A DNA stretch of 64,000 nt from Cruorifilaria tuberocauda (GCA_013365365.1 JABVXU010000091.1:62001-126000); one strand, 5' to 3'; counted from the first letter of the stretch, positions 40,801 through 53,826 are shown. Numbers and translations: made by a program. The notes: a model not told the origin generated them from the letters alone.

Positions 40801-43372
40801 AGGTTTTTAGTTTTGTGTTTGCCTTCAAAATGCCCGAAGCATGTTTTTTACTTTATTTTTTCGTTCTTTTGAACTACAAAACATTTAAATTCTAGGTACC
40901 TCGTAATGATGAGCAATTATTCGAATATGCTGTTCGATTACTAGAGTTTCATGCATCCAGGAAAACCGTGCTCGAAGTTGAGTACATTGATGAAGAAGGA
41001 ACTGGGTTAGGGCCCACACTGGAGTTTTATGCGTTGGTTTGTACCACGATTTGGTCTTATTTGTTTTAAATATCAGTTTCTATTCACCTCTTACATTGCG
41101 AAAAATCTGTCTTATAATTTAGATGGCTGCCGAATTTCAACGCAAAGATTTGGCAATGTGGATCTGTGATGATACGGATACTGATTGGACAGAAACGCTA
41201 GATCTTGGCGAGGGTATGAAACCATCAGGGTAAGTTATAATTCTTTTTATCGTTGACGTATGAAAAATTTTTTAGTTGACTTGCTGGAGAGTTTTTTTAT
41301 TTTTAATTTGGTAAAAAAAGTACATAATGTTATTAATATCTAGATACTATGTTCGTCGCGCTGGAGGACTTTTTCCAGCTTCATTACCACTGTTATCTGC
41401 GGAGAACTCACGTGTTTCTAAATTATTTCGAATTTTTGGTATTTTCCTAGCTAAAGTGCTGCAGGATAGTCGTTTGGTGGATTTACCGCTTTCACAACCG
41501 TTTCTAAAAATTATTACTAACTCAAAGGTATCCGTTATGTTTATTTGAGCAAAATGGAGTTATAAAATCACTTGAAATTTTTCATTATTGCATTTCAGAT
41601 TTGGTGAAAAGATTTGTTTAAATATTGCGTTAATTCAAAGACTTCATATAGAAGATTTTTGTACGATGTACATTACATGATGTAATTTTTAGTTGACCGA
41701 AGAAGAGGCATTTAATCTTAGTGGTGTACTTACCTTGGATGATTTGGAAGAAGTGTCCCCAGTCAAAGGTCGGTTCAGCTTCAAGATAAACTATTTGTGG
41801 TTCCATTTTATTGAAGATAGCTGTTTGCTTATGGCTGTGAATCGTGCTTTGTATTGATGGGATAGCCAATATTTTACTAGCAGTTATGTAGCATTTTTTA
41901 AATAAATTCAGATGCTGAAAAGAATTTTTGATTTCTTCATCAAAACGTTTGAAGAAAGGATTGTGAGAGATTCTAAAATTCTAAGATTGTTTAATCAGTT
42001 CTTTATCGGTGATGTTTGGAGAGCTATTCGTTGTTTTGCAGCATTTGATTGAACAATATTAAAGAAGGACTATTCAGGTCATATATTAAAAGAGTTAGCT
42101 GCATATGTAGCTCAAAAACGTTCTATTGAAGCTGATCACAGATATGATCCAAACACTCGGCAACGACAAATTCAGCAACTTAAATTAAGTATTAATGGTT
42201 CAGAATGTACAGTTGAGGATTTAGCATTAACTTTTTGGTAAGCGTACACTTTTATGAGATTTTTTTTTTCAATGAGATTAAATTCCTTTTCTCGAGATTA
42301 TATATTTGTTCTGGTTCTGAACGCGCAACTATTTTAGTGTAAATCCATCATCAGCCGTATTCAGCTATAAGGAAATGGAACTGATTGAAAATGGTGCTAA
42401 TATCGATGTCACTTCTAATAACGTTGAACTTTATATTACTGCATGCACAAATTTTTATCTCAATTCTGGTATTCTTAATCAGGTATATACTTTCATTCAA
42501 TTTATGAAGGATTGATCTTACTTGTCATTTTGAAGGCATATTTGCATTCACTAGTCTATCGATTGATTAACTAAAATTTCTGTATCTTTACATTTTTGCT
42601 ATATTCAAACTGATTCGCTATTAATGTTTACCAGTATGTATGTTCCATTTTTAGTTGAAAGCATTTCGCGAAGGCTTTGATCTTGTTTTTCCTTTGCGGA
42701 ATTTACGAATGTTTGCTCCAAAAGAATTACAGGCAGGTTTTTTGAGCTTCAGATTTTTTGTTTCTATATTAACAACATCTTTAATAGTTTTTTTTTACAG
42801 ATTGTGCTGACAATTGTCACATTTTTTTCTTAAGTGAAGTTGAGTTGGTTTTTAGACCTTGCTGTCCGGTGATCAATGTCCAGAATGGACTCGTGAAGAT
42901 ATTATCAATTTCACTGAACCAAAACTGGGCTATACTAAGGAATCGCCTGGCTTCTTACGTTTTGTTGATGTTCTGGTAGGAATGAATGCTAGTGAACGCA
43001 AATCATTTTTGCAGTTTACAACAGGCTGTTCTTCATTACCACCAGGTTCCTAGTACGAAATATGAATTAAGCTATAGTTTGTGATTGCATCCCATTTCCC
43101 TCTTTTACATTTTATTTCTTTTCTGCTAATCGAAGCAATAAGTTTTTTTTTCAAAATTTATCTCACTCATTATATTTTCTATATTTGCAGGCGGTTTGGC
43201 GAATTTGCATCCACGTTTGACAATTGTCCGAAAAGTTGATAGCGGTGATGGTAGTTATCCATCTGTGAATACTTGTGTTCACTACTTAAAATTGCCCGAT
43301 TATAGTTCTGTGGAGATTATGCGTGAACGTCTTTTGACAGCAACTAATGAGAAAGGTTTTCATCTAAACTGA
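22873..43372 (+). CDS. hecd-1: HECT E3 ubiquitin ligase HECTD1/HECD-1 (about 59 exons)
   Basis: Ubiquitin ligase whose HECT cysteine accepts ubiquitin from an E2. The gene starts at ATG 22873 with [18 protein letters not shown], almost the human HECTD1 N-terminus. Armadillo-like helices follow (22873-25347; [17 protein letters not shown]). Ankyrin repeats span 25876-26274 ([46 protein letters not shown]). Then come a segment typical of HECTD1 (28506-29701; [15 protein letters not shown]), a SUN/discoidin-like domain (31153-32039; [34 protein letters not shown]) and a MIB/HERC2 domain (about 32850-33154; [15 protein letters not shown]). Ser/Asn-rich linkers follow, and the HECT domain fills 40896-43372. 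The catalytic Cys lies in [16 protein letters not shown], and the tail [17 protein letters not shown] is conserved. Inferred exons total about 8.9 kb, so roughly 2,900 residues against 2,610 in man. Exon borders in the linkers are less certain than in the domains. Confidence 0.95.
28290..28336. repeat. 20-bp inverted repeat in an intron of hecd-1
   Basis: Arms at 28290-28309 and 28317-28336 match at 19 of 20 positions and are separated by 7 bp. The outer end of each arm carries AATTTCG. It sits in the intron between the exons ending about 28232 and starting about 28506, close to the acceptor of the next exon. It could be a foldback element remnant or a local hairpin in the pre-mRNA. Confidence 0.85.
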
Positions 43373-46300
43373 GAGGAATTTTTGCATTATTTATTGCTGA
43401 ATTCATTTCGTTTGGTCATCTTCAAATTATTTAATTCTTGATTCAGAAATTTTGCTCTTTTTGTTGCGAACTAATGAGTGAATTACAAAGCACTCTCGTT
43501 TTATGATTTAAATCGGATTTCGGGTGTCTTTATTGATCCGGTTACTGCAGCTGGTAATTCTTACTTTTTTATATGTCTTGGAAGATGTTCTAGAACCAGG
43601 ACTTCTCAAATGCTTTTAGCGCCGTTGTAAAATGGAGGTGTGTGATATGCTGAATCAACTAACCTAATGCATATTTTATTTTATAGAAGTTGTTCACCAC
43701 CGCAGTCATAAATTCATTCAATTGTTTTCAATTTCTTAGTTTTCAAATAAAGTTTTTTTCTACATTAATAGATTTCACAAAATATAATTCACTTTTATAT
43801 ATTCAGGACAAATTTCAAAAATCAAAATTCATATGAAGATCCCTTTCCTTATAGCCTCTTCTTACATTGGATTACTCCTGAAATCTATATTTTTATTAAA
43901 CATCAAGTAGTTTCCGTGGGTATATCATCGAAATCTGAACCATGTATGCATATTTGCATAACGTAAATGCTCAAGGCTGTTATAAACTTTGGTTGTCTTT
44001 TTCTCAATATTCTTATACTTGTTTGGTAAATATTCCGGTAGAATACATCGTTGGAACACTGTATTGTTTTTTAATTTTGACTTCTTTGGTTATAAATTTT
44101 CGAAACTTCGTTCGAAAGACTGGCTCCTGCCATGCAAGAAAGAAATTGTTTAAAGTAGTAGTAAATATACTGTTATTGTTCTTAACACACATGCATTTTC
44201 ATTTATTTTTGTGCACAGTGAACAGGTCGAAATCATCATTTACTATGTTAATCATAACATAATGCTGATGATACATTGGTTCTTAGAAAAACTAGCTTTT
44301 ATTTCTGTTCATAAATCCTTATTTTTTAATCCTAGTCATGTAGAATACTGTGAAAATGAAATTATTTGAACGTCAAGATAGTTGAATTAACGAGGAATTA
44401 TAAGTAGTCGTCTTGAGTGAGAATGTATTTCATGCAAACACCTGAAAACGAAGAGCTTCCACATAATTACTAAATGGAAGAGAGCTTTTGCCGAGTTGTC
44501 GACAAGTATAATGTCTCGGTCAGGAAGTTTAATCATTCGAAGGAACATCTTTCATCTACATAGGAGTGTTTAATAAGAAACAATGATCATAATTCAAATA
44601 TTGTTGCCTTTCAAATTCGATTATTCGGACCACTGATCTAAGTTTGATAAAATCAACATAATTAACAACGTTTACCTCACAAAAATGCAGTTTGGGTTGC
44701 AAACTGAGAATTCCATAGAAAAGGCATGTATAGAGAACAAAGAGGGAAAATAATGGAATTTAAACATTATATGGGAATATCGAGTTACCACAAATAAGTA
44801 AAACTGAAACAATTGAAAAAATGTCAAGTTGAAACTTTAATTGTCGGTAAATCCGAAATATCGAAAAATATCTAAACACTAATTTCCAATTTTAAATATT
44901 TTTGAGTTTTAGCTTACTATAACTTATTCCTTGTAAAATGCAAATTATTTTCACGGCGCCTAATGCAAAAAATTTTCATGACAAAAACTGTTTGTCAAAT
45001 TTATTCCGTCTTATTTTTTCATCTCTGACCATATGTAAATTCTTCAATCTCAATCCTTTATGCTTTATGTATCTATATCGATATTTTCATACCTATATCC
45101 TGCATCAACGTACCTATATCCCTTCTTGCAGCAATTCCCATCTCAGATTCAATTACTTCCTTATTCTGTCATACCATCTTTGTAATTTCTTTACACATTA
45201 ACACGTCCCTTGTACAATGATTTATATACCATCACAACCCTTCACGGTTGTTTCTTCTTGCCTTCACTATAACTTGCTAGTAAATTAACTTCTGATCCAT
45301 CGACTATCCTTCCATATTTGCTGCTGCTATAACAGAATTTAAAATGAATATAACAAGAATAACCGTGGATGGCTGTATTTTCTAAAATTCTGATAACTGT
45401 AACCCAAATTTAGCTTATATTGCGAGATAAAGCACGGGAATTGCGTATGAAAATGTTTTCCGAATAAAAACGACATAAATGAACCCATAACATTTGTAAA
45501 ACCAATCAAAATAAGAGCTGGCTATTCAGCCTCGCAAATCAATTTCGGAACAAATACTTATACCATATCGTTGAATATTTGCAGTATCACCTAGCCGTCA
45601 GTTCAAAAATTAAATCATGTCGTATTCACTTTGAACATTCCTTAAGAACTATTAACCTTCCGTTGTAACTGATAAATCCTTAAGCCCATAAGAATAAGCT
45701 TGATAAGACTACGATGCATGAAGTCCAAAATTGTTCAGCATAAAAACAAGAGTTTTATAATCAGGAGACATTACACAAAACACAACTTAACCATGAAAAG
45801 AATTTGGAAAAAAAAACTAAACAGTTTACATGCTTTATCATACACATAAAGAATGGATATATTGAGCGTATTATTTCTAAAAAGTTGCAAGTACAGTTTT
45901 TGCTTTGAAATGTTCTAATTTCGATTATGCATATACCAAACGGTAGTTATACCAAAAAAAAAAATTATCTTGAATAGCTTATGAGTTACTTTTAAAAACG
46001 AATTACAATAGCATATGCTTGAATTATGGCAGTATAAAAAACTAAGTTTTGCCTTCGATAACTGTACCATTCATTTTCAATGAGAAAAGACCTCAACTTC
46101 ACCTGATTTAATCGCTTAATTAAATCGAAATTTGGAACAAGTAGTTATATAAAACACCAAATTTTTAGTCCGCATAAAATATATACGAATGAAAATTTAA
46201 TTAGATAGGCCAACAAATTTTCCTAAACAGTGCACAAACCTGACCAACTACCAAGTAAGTCAACAAATATAAAAAACAAGAACATGAATTTTCCTTACAT

Positions 46301-46505
46301 ACTTATCTTCAATTTCCATCTCCCTCGAGCTTTTTAAGCACACCCGAAAAGAGATCAGAAACTTCAAAGCAAAAACTCGGATTAGAACAATGAACTAACA
46401 AACGCGAATATCGAAATCAAAAATTATTAGTTGACTGCACAAAAATATTTTCTCAAAAATTATTTTAAAAAAAGGCAAAATTGAATTAGTTTTCAAATAA
46501 CAAAT
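43373..46505. other. Convergent intergenic region after hecd-1
   Basis: About 3.1 kb between the 3' ends of hecd-1 and inhibitor-2. An AATAAA at 43746-43751 could end the hecd-1 transcript. Frames of 106 codons at 43942-44262 and 87 codons at 44938-45201 are rich in F, L, Y and N, as chance frames in AT-rich DNA are, and lack splice partners. No gene is called. Confidence 0.5.
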
Positions 46506-48153
46506 TTACTCCATACTTTCTTCATCCTTTGCTAACAATTCTTTAGCTCGTAACAATGCAGCACCTTCGTTGTAATGCATTTTTCTCTTTTTCTCAAATT
46601 CGCACTTATGAGCTGAAATAAAGCAAATGATGAACGAAAACTTCAATCATTTCGCTTCGAAATATTTTTTAAAAGAGTACCTACGCAACTTTCTCTTAGA
46701 GTAATTATTAATCACAAAACTGCTCATAGTTAAAAAACCGATTTGTAACCAACATGGAACTTCAACAAAATTTTAAGAATGCTATTGTCCAGAAACTTTA
46801 ATTAACGATGTAAAATCGATGCCTTTAACCCAATTAATACTAAATAGATATAAATTGTTCAATATAGTGTTCAATAAAATGTTCAATTCTCCAAATCCCA
46901 TATATTTTTTGCTATTCTTAATTGCTATTAATAAGATCAAGTACCCATCATAAAGGCAACTTTTGCGCACATTTCTTTCGATCCGGAATAGGAAATACAT
47001 AATTACATAGCTTACCAATCTGTTCAGGAGTGAGCTCAACCTCGCTATCATCATCCGGTAAATTTTTTCCGAGATATGCTGGCGGAATCGATGTGCCTGC
47101 TTCAATGCCCTTGGCTAGTTTAACTGGATCAACTGCTCCAACCAAAGAAACTCGCCGTGGTGCCCTTTTAGCATGACTATCTCCATCATCTTCGCTATCA
47201 CTATACCCATGATAAGGAGTCTTCGGCTCTTGGATCTTCATATGCCTAAAACATGCAACAAAAAATGTTGAAAGCAAATAAAAAATAAATCAAAAGCTAC
47301 CTAAACTGTCTCAATTTGGAACATGACGCTAAAAATGTACTACTAAAGGAATATATTTTGCAGTACTCTAAATGGTAAAAACTAATAAACTGTGAATTGA
47401 AAAAAAAGCTGTAATACATATTACAACTGGCAAAGAAGCATGAAGGATATCAATATCAAGCTATAACAAATGTACTATGAGAGTTCGCAGTGATCTTTAT
47501 GTTATGGTTGAAAGTCCAGCATAACTATTTCTTCCAAATAATAATCATTAAAACAGCCAACACTCAAACTAGTGGGCAGCCTTCATATTTTTATTCCTTG
47601 CTGATATACATGGTCTATCGCTAATATTACTTATCTTGACGAAGATGTGATATTCCGATAATCTTGTAAAAGCTTGTAAAAAATAAAAGAACTGAAAAAA
47701 GTATAAAACAATGAGCTAAGTTACTAACCAGAATTCAACTAATGATATTCAGGACAAATGTCGTTCGAAAATCTTAAACATGCCATCCACAAAATTTTAT
47801 GTACAGTACGACAACGACATACATAAAAAATACAAACCCATAATCTTTATCAGCTGGATGATGTGTTGCGATGATGTTCATTTCATCGAAATGAGCTCGA
47901 TCTTCAGCAATACGCTTGCTTTCTTCCGCAGATGGCTGCTTTGCATGAAATATAATTTTGAAAAACCGTAAAAAAAATCATTTGTTAAATGATCAAAAGA
48001 ATTTTTTATCAAGTTCTAAATATAAAAGTTTTACAGTCTGACAGTTGGCAATTAAAAAAAAACCTTGAGAATGGATTTTTTCGGCTTCAATTTCAAATAT
48101 TTGCTTGGATCAAGCAAACTTGCCTCTCCAGAAACTTCCTGATCATTATCCAT
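46506..48153 (-). CDS. szy-2: Protein phosphatase 1 inhibitor-2 (I-2/PPP1R2)
   Basis: Regulatory inhibitor of protein phosphatase 1; the C. elegans orthologue is SZY-2. Four minus-strand exons fit in phase: 48064-48153, 47838-47938, 47016-47245 and 46506-46612 (528 nt, about 175 residues). Exon 1 ends in KKSILK, the KxILK-type PP1 docking site. Exon 2 gives [18 protein letters not shown], matching the family's [18 protein letters not shown]. Exon 3 starts [19 protein letters not shown] and contains the Thr-Pro site that GSK3 phosphorylates in the family. Exon 4 gives [10 protein letters not shown], the second PP1-contact helix. The C-terminus is acidic (DEESME). A TTTTTTTAG acceptor lies 7 bp before the ATG, typical of trans-splicing. 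A decayed copy of exon 1 lies upstream at 49511-49606. Confidence 0.95.
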
Positions 48154-48500
48154 TATGCAGCTAAAAAAAGCATTCAGGAAGTGTTACTGGACAACGGAAT
48201 AAAAGATAGCAATTACGATAGCAAGAAAAAGCTATTGAAAGATCTTGACCCAACTCTTTTCTAATACGCAGTAAAGCATCCATTCAACAAACTATTCGTT
48301 GAGGAAAAAACCACATTAGAAGAAATGCAGATGTTAAGCGACCTAAGTAAGCAATTAAAGAGGTTTTTTTCTACTCCTCTAAAAAAAATGAGGTGTTGAA
48401 AATATTGTGCATTTCAAGTTATCCATTCCTGATTCCTCCAGCTGCTGAAATTGCTGTAAATTTAAGTCGTGATTCCTGAACTTGTTAAAAAATAAAGTCT
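48030..48500. repeat. Parental unit of a diverged tandem duplication (I-2 exon 1 and its upstream DNA)
   Basis: This segment, carrying inhibitor-2 exon 1 and about 350 bp upstream of it, is repeated at about 49487-49935. Shared blocks in order include the exon (CAAATATTTG, GCCTCTCCA, TTATCCATT), GCAATTACGATAGC against GCAGTTACAACAGC, CTATTGAA, AAAACCACA against AAGACCACA, GATGTTAAGC against CATGTTAAGC and AAAATATTG. Edges are approximate. The offset is about 1.45 kb and both copies have the same orientation. Confidence 0.75.
48161..48162 (-). promoter_or_regulatory. Likely spliced-leader acceptor of inhibitor-2
   Basis: Minus-strand GCTTTTTTTAG ends 7 bases before the ATG, a strong pyrimidine-AG acceptor with no coding exon upstream. 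The duplicated copy at 49604-49620 has lost this AG. Confidence 0.55.
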
Positions 48501-48559
48501 TGAACTGCTTAAAATAAAAATTTAACAAGCACCTTATGAAAATTTTCCAAGAGACTTGC

Positions 48560-49200
48560 ACTGAACCATTCTAATCTAGGATTACCTCAACGATTTAAAA
48601 CGGCTTGTAATTTTTGGATATCATAAAAAAAGGATTAAATGATAAAGAAATAGAAGCAAATGAATATGATGCAAAGAAATCTCCCGGAAACTGCTGGAAA
48701 ATCATGGTGGAATTACCAAATGACCCTACCTTACTTAGTCTTTCCTAGGAAGATATCACGCCAATTTAACAAAATTATAAGTTATAAAAAAGTTATAAGT
48801 TCACTGGTAACAACAATAACACCAATGTCGACTGCTATTTGACAGTGATATGATTTCAACTCAAATGCCTCACTTCACATTTCAATTTCGTGAAGCTGCA
48901 AAACGAACATCAGTGATTAGGACACTAAACATACGAATTAAGTTCAGAAAGAACGCAATCCCCCATCTGCATACAGTCGCGGAAATCAAAACACACTCTA
49001 ACGCAGACCGAACCGCAAGATTTCTAAACCAAAAGGTGAAAATCTGACGCGCTTCAAGAAATACTGCCGTTAAATCCTAATTCTCTATGGCTCGAATTTC
49101 TTGCAAAACCAGGGTCAGTGTGTTACAATTTGGATCTTCTAAATGTTTCCCATACATTCCAAGTATGGCTGCAAATGGGTAAAAAAGGAAGTGAATCTTG
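48560..49200 (+). other. Possible decayed coding relic, unrecognised
   Basis: Between the two copies of the inhibitor-2 exon, the plus strand shows several coding-looking stretches in different frames. One around 48635-48760 reads ...KSPGNCWKIMVELPND..., 48850-49047 is an open frame of 65 codons, and 49050-49200 reads ...NPNSLWLEFLAKPGSV.... They are broken by stops and frame changes without splice signals. I do not recognise the family. A-rich DNA can give such frames by chance, so this is tentative. Confidence 0.2.
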
Positions 49201-49486
49201 GTAATCTAATTATGATGTAAACGATACATAATTTTTGAAACCAAAAATGATCAAAAATCCAGCTAGGTTGTGTGAGAAAAGCTAAAACTACTCTTTAAGA
49301 TTGGTTATTAGAATCTAATAGAACTCTGCTGATAATGAACCTAATTAATTAGAACGGACTCTGGATGGGATAACTGCTTTACGTGAAATATAGTCTCGAA
49401 AAATCTATGAAAGTTTAACTATTTAATTGGCCAAAAGAGTTTTAGCTACCAAATTCATTTTAAAATTGAGAGCAGCCAAACATCGA

Positions 49487-49935
49487 TGTTTTACATTGTA
49501 ATAGCTCACATTAAAAGACTTTCGGAATAGACTTTCTTAGCTTTAATTTCAAATATTTGCTTGCATTAAGTAAATGTGCCTCTCCAAAAACCTGAACATT
49601 ATCCATTTTACAGTTAATGGAAAAAAGATTTAAAAAAGGTGATGGCGAAACAGAAAACAGCAGTTACAACAGCGAAAAACTATTGAATACTTTTCTTAAC
49701 CTGACTTTTTATGCGTAATGCAATTCAGCATCTATCCTATTGGCTATTCACTATGGAAAAGACCACAGTGTGGGAAGTGCACATGTTAAGCAACTCAAGT
49801 TGATACCCTACCAAAAACTTAGGCATTCAAAATATTGTTCATTTCAATTCTTTGATTCAACTCGAGCTGTCGAAATTGTTGAAATTTGGAATTGCCTATC
49901 GCAGAATACGATAGTGATTCTCATGAGCTTCAATT
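49487..49935. repeat. Second copy of the tandem duplication
   Basis: Diverged copy of 48030-48500 in the same orientation, with many substitutions and indels of varied length. It contains the exon-1-like relic described separately. Confidence 0.75.
49511..49606 (-). pseudogene. Decayed duplicate of inhibitor-2 exon 1
   Basis: Read on the minus strand from ATG 49606, it encodes about 31 residues before TAA 49511-49513. The core GEAHLLNASKYLKLK aligns with [15 protein letters not shown] of the real exon. One codon is deleted near residue 5. The docking motif KSILK has become KSIPK, which should disrupt PP1 binding. The GT at the old splice donor survives but runs straight into the stop if unspliced, and the AG acceptor ahead of the ATG is gone. 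No copies of exons 2-4 are near. An unproductive duplicate is the best reading; an alternative first exon is less likely. Confidence 0.7.
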
Positions 49936-51164
49936 AAATTTCATCCCCTTATTTTTGGTGAACCATTAAAAAGTATCTTTCCAACTTAATTTATTTAAAT
50001 GGTTAGATATCTTTAAATCAAATAAATTATAGACAAGATAATGTTAATCAAGTTGCATGATAAGACGAACTCAAATATACTACCTTGATAATTACCAGTA
50101 ATGAGTTATTATTTTCCTCCCAAAGTATAGAAAAACAATTCAATTAATCAAATTTAACTACCATAAAACATTCAGTTACTGTTGTCGGGTCGTAAGGAAG
50201 TTCTCCTTGTATGGTTATCACCTTTTAAGTGTGTTAACTGTTATGCTGAATATTTAACTTATCGCGTGGAAAAAAAAACCATCCTGATTCTTCAGCATGT
50301 ATATTAGAATACTGATACGTACTGATATACCAAAGTTAGGATTTTTGAAAATTCCGATTTCAATCCTTATAATGTTGGTTAAACTTGATGAATGCATCTT
50401 TTAAGTTAGGTATAGAAATACCTGAGTTGAAAGCTGGGATTTAAAATCAATACAGCGTGTTAACCTTTTAAGAAAAATCCTCACAAGTATCTATAGAATT
50501 TACTGACCATTTATTTAAACTTCTGGGATGCTGTTGTGAAATGTAAGTAGATAAAAGAATCCATTACAGCTGATCAAGCTGATTCCGACTAACACTTCAT
50601 GAAACCTTCATAAAGAACCGTCCCTAAACAACAGCAGAAACATCAGGAACTCACGATCTCTGATCGTATTACAGAATAGCATCGCATAGCACAAACTCAG
50701 AAAGCGAGAAAAATTATAACATTATGAAACGATCCAACCAAATTCACCACGAGAATTCTATTTTTGAATGATCATTTCTAATTTAAATTTATATATCCTT
50801 CCCAAATTTTATGCAAACACCCAATATACCTAACAATTTTTTATGTTATTCACCATTTGAAGAAGCAAACAACACACGAAGAAAAACTGATGAACATTAT
50901 TTAAGATTTATTATGGTTTTCAAATTAATTCAATTGGATGATATCAAGTAAAAAGTATAAATTTCTCATTAAATAAGCAATAATAAATCTAGATCTTAGT
51001 ATTCCTTTAATTTACAGTTTTTTTTTTTACAATAGAATTCCTTTAATTTTACAATATGAAAGATGAGAATTGGAATGAGTATGTGGACCCACAGATTAAA
51101 AGTGGAAATTCTGTAGTGGTAAGTTAATGATGGATTCAACTGACTAAGATTTATGAAGACACTT
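49936..51164. other. No gene seen between the duplication and PIG-S
   Basis: About 1.2 kb, AT-rich, without a supported coding frame. It should carry the 3' UTR of PIG-S, which is on the minus strand. Confidence 0.45.
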
Positions 51165-53826
51165 TTATTCTTGACCCATCAAATATCTATTTAACGCCAA
51201 AATTGAACTAAATAATGGTAAAAGTGTTGGTAAAAATAATGGCAGATAAACTGCAAATTTTTGATCATTAGGGAAATACAACAACGAAAGTAAACTTTTG
51301 TCACTCAAAGCATTTTCGGCCAACGCTCGACCTTCGGTAACCGATGCAATATCAATGTATCCGGTTTTCTCAATTATTTTAAGAGCCTGAGATATAAGAT
51401 CGACCGCTAAATTAGTTTTACTCGCCACCTGAAAATTTATAAACCTTAAGACTGTAACTTTAAGATTGAACGATATTAAATTTTGATCAGTTAGCTTAAT
51501 ATCTTTAATTTGTTCCTATGCGAAGAGATGAAGAGACCAAGGTGTAAAATATAACTAATTGAAAAATTACTGACTTTTTGACTATTTACCTACACTAAAT
51601 CATTTAAAGGATACTTCAGAAGATATTGTCTAACTTTTTAAGAGTACAATCATTTGATTTCGGGAAAAAAATCATTTCAAGCATACCTCTTCTTTTATGA
51701 CAATGTTATTAATTTGTGAGATCAATTTATGAATCGCAGCAACCGACGAAATCCCACTTATCGAATAATCGATAAATGAACGTAATTTGATACGCTTAAT
51801 TTCCCATTCCGCCACTGGCAATGGCAGCCGGTCATATGATACTGGTAAATCCGTATCAAGACCAAAAAGAACACGCATAGCAGCAATCACTGATTGATTG
51901 ACAGCCAAGCGTTTCTTGCCACCATAGGAAAGTAAAGCGCCCCAAGAAGCCACAACCACACCATTACTCTCATCACCCTGAAAATTTAATTACCGTAATT
52001 ATTGATAAAGCTATTTCTACAATAAGCTCAAAAACTTTGTCCCTAACAAACTTGAATAATGAAAATCACTTATCTTAAGTTAACATATATTCCCGACTGC
52101 AATATTATTTTAGAGCTATTCAAACTGATTATTTCCAACTTCCTGCTTTTTATAGATATCAAAGGCATGCCTTCATCTCAATAAGAATTTAATTTCAGAC
52201 ATCAGTAGGAGCAAAACAAAGATTATTACGGTTAAAAGATTTTAATAAAGAAACTAAAAACATTCTATTAGATGTGTTGCGTCTAACGACAAATTGCAAA
52301 AAAAAAAATGACCAAAAAACACCAAAAAAACTTATACCATGTAATCGAGAAGAATAATTGGCTGAGATGCGTCTAACACTACTAACTTCATAACTGGGGC
52401 AGATGATTCAACAGTGCTGGTTTCCTGTTCGATCTATAAATTACAGCGCTAATACGTTGAAAAATACTTCTGAAAGCCAAAATTTTTAGCCACTTCAACG
52501 AAAGTGGAACAGATTTTTTGAGCTTAAAATAATTTTTTGAATTTGCTGAATTAAAAAATTTCTTACGGCAGTAACTATTTGTGATATGTCATCCATTTGA
52601 ATGGTATTTCTTTCTTGCACATCTTTTTTCAGCCATGTGGTCAAATCAAAATCCCAGAGATGTTCTGAACTGATAATCAAGTCTGATACCTCAGCCAATT
52701 TTGCAGCGAATCGACGTGTATGCAAAATAATATTCTCGGATGAATAATGCTCGTTGCTCTCGTTATAACCAGCGTGCAAAAATATTACTTGTACAATATA
52801 CCGAGCACTTAAAGCTACCGAATCCCAAATCAAACGTTTCTATAGAAATGGAAAATAATTAAGATGCCAATCAAAAACAGTTTTACAAAGGCTATATTTA
52901 TAATTCGTTTAGTACTGCTTACGCAAATGTAGAATTCAATTTGAATTTGATGAGGAAGAAAGTCAACCTGCTGACTTGATGACAAGGCAACGATTCCCGA
53001 CGATTGTATTCGCAGCCTCAAATCGCGTCTTACTATTGCTGAAAGGTAGTTCGTATCCAAAAGAACATCTGTTACGGCTGCAAACATACGTTGCGCAAGT
53101 TTTGATTCGTTCTCACAGTCCAAGATAAACGTCCATTGGTCGTCAAAATAGATTGTATATCCAGAATATGGCCATACCGTCTCATTAATTATTGCAAAAT
53201 GTACTCCAAAGAAATTACTCTTCTCCGTGTTAGTTCTTGATGTGGATTCCAAAGTATCCTGAATAAATACATCCAAAAACCGCCTAAGATACTCATAAAG
53301 TTTCAAATGAAGAGTACACGTAAGAAGTGGCAAAATAAAAAAAAAAACGAGAATCCAAGACAAACCATATCTTCGTGACTAAATTTAAATACGAGGTGTA
53401 GTCGATCGATTTTTGGAAGCTCAGAAAGTTCATTCAAAAGTAGAGTGATTGCACGACCAACATGGGATTTCATAGATGAATATGAACTAGCTATTGATAT
53501 ATACACCTGTGGTATAATAAGTTAATGCATTCGAGAATAAATTTGATCCAACTTGTACCAACATGCTGAACGAAAGACTTGCAAGGAAAATGAGTTTACA
53601 GTAAACTTGGTATATCAAAGTCTATAAAAAAATGAGGATTTGTAAGTTTCAGAAAACGTACTGGTAAAGTGATCTTCTGATCAGAAGAAAAGGTACGAAA
53701 AGGTACTCGGTATGTTGAAGTCGTCTGCCACCATAATGGTAAACCAAATATAAGCATAATAACAATGAATGCAAGTGCAGAAATCCTTCGGAAAGGTAAT
53801 TCTGCATGTTCTTTCGCGGTAAGCAT
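51165..53826 (-). CDS. PIGS: GPI transamidase subunit PIG-S
   Basis: Subunit of the ER GPI-transamidase complex that attaches GPI anchors to proteins. Seven minus-strand exons fit in phase: 53662-53826, 53366-53506, 52923-53291, 52567-52839, 52338-52433, 51687-51977 and 51165-51428. They total 1,599 nt and about 532 residues (human PIGS 555). The N-terminus has a membrane helix ending in the family's PLWWQTTSTYR. A long luminal region follows, with SYSSMKSHVGRAI, NFFGVHFAIINETVWPYSG and VVASWGALLS. The C-terminus has KFAVYLPLFLPTLLPLF as the second membrane helix. The acceptor of exon 3 (TTTATGAG) is weaker than the others, but it is the one I found that keeps the frame. A TTTAG acceptor 6 bp before the ATG suggests trans-splicing. 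Confidence 0.92.

Noticed and set aside
41905..42051. 46-codon open stretch beginning MLKRIFDFF in an intron of the HECT domain
   Set aside because: The flanking exons (ending about 41768, starting about 42079) join in phase to give the conserved HECT sequence; including this stretch would break it.
43942..44262. 106-codon hydrophobic frame downstream of hecd-1
   Set aside because: Its F/L/Y/N-rich composition is typical of chance frames in AT-rich DNA, and it has no splice signals or recognised family.
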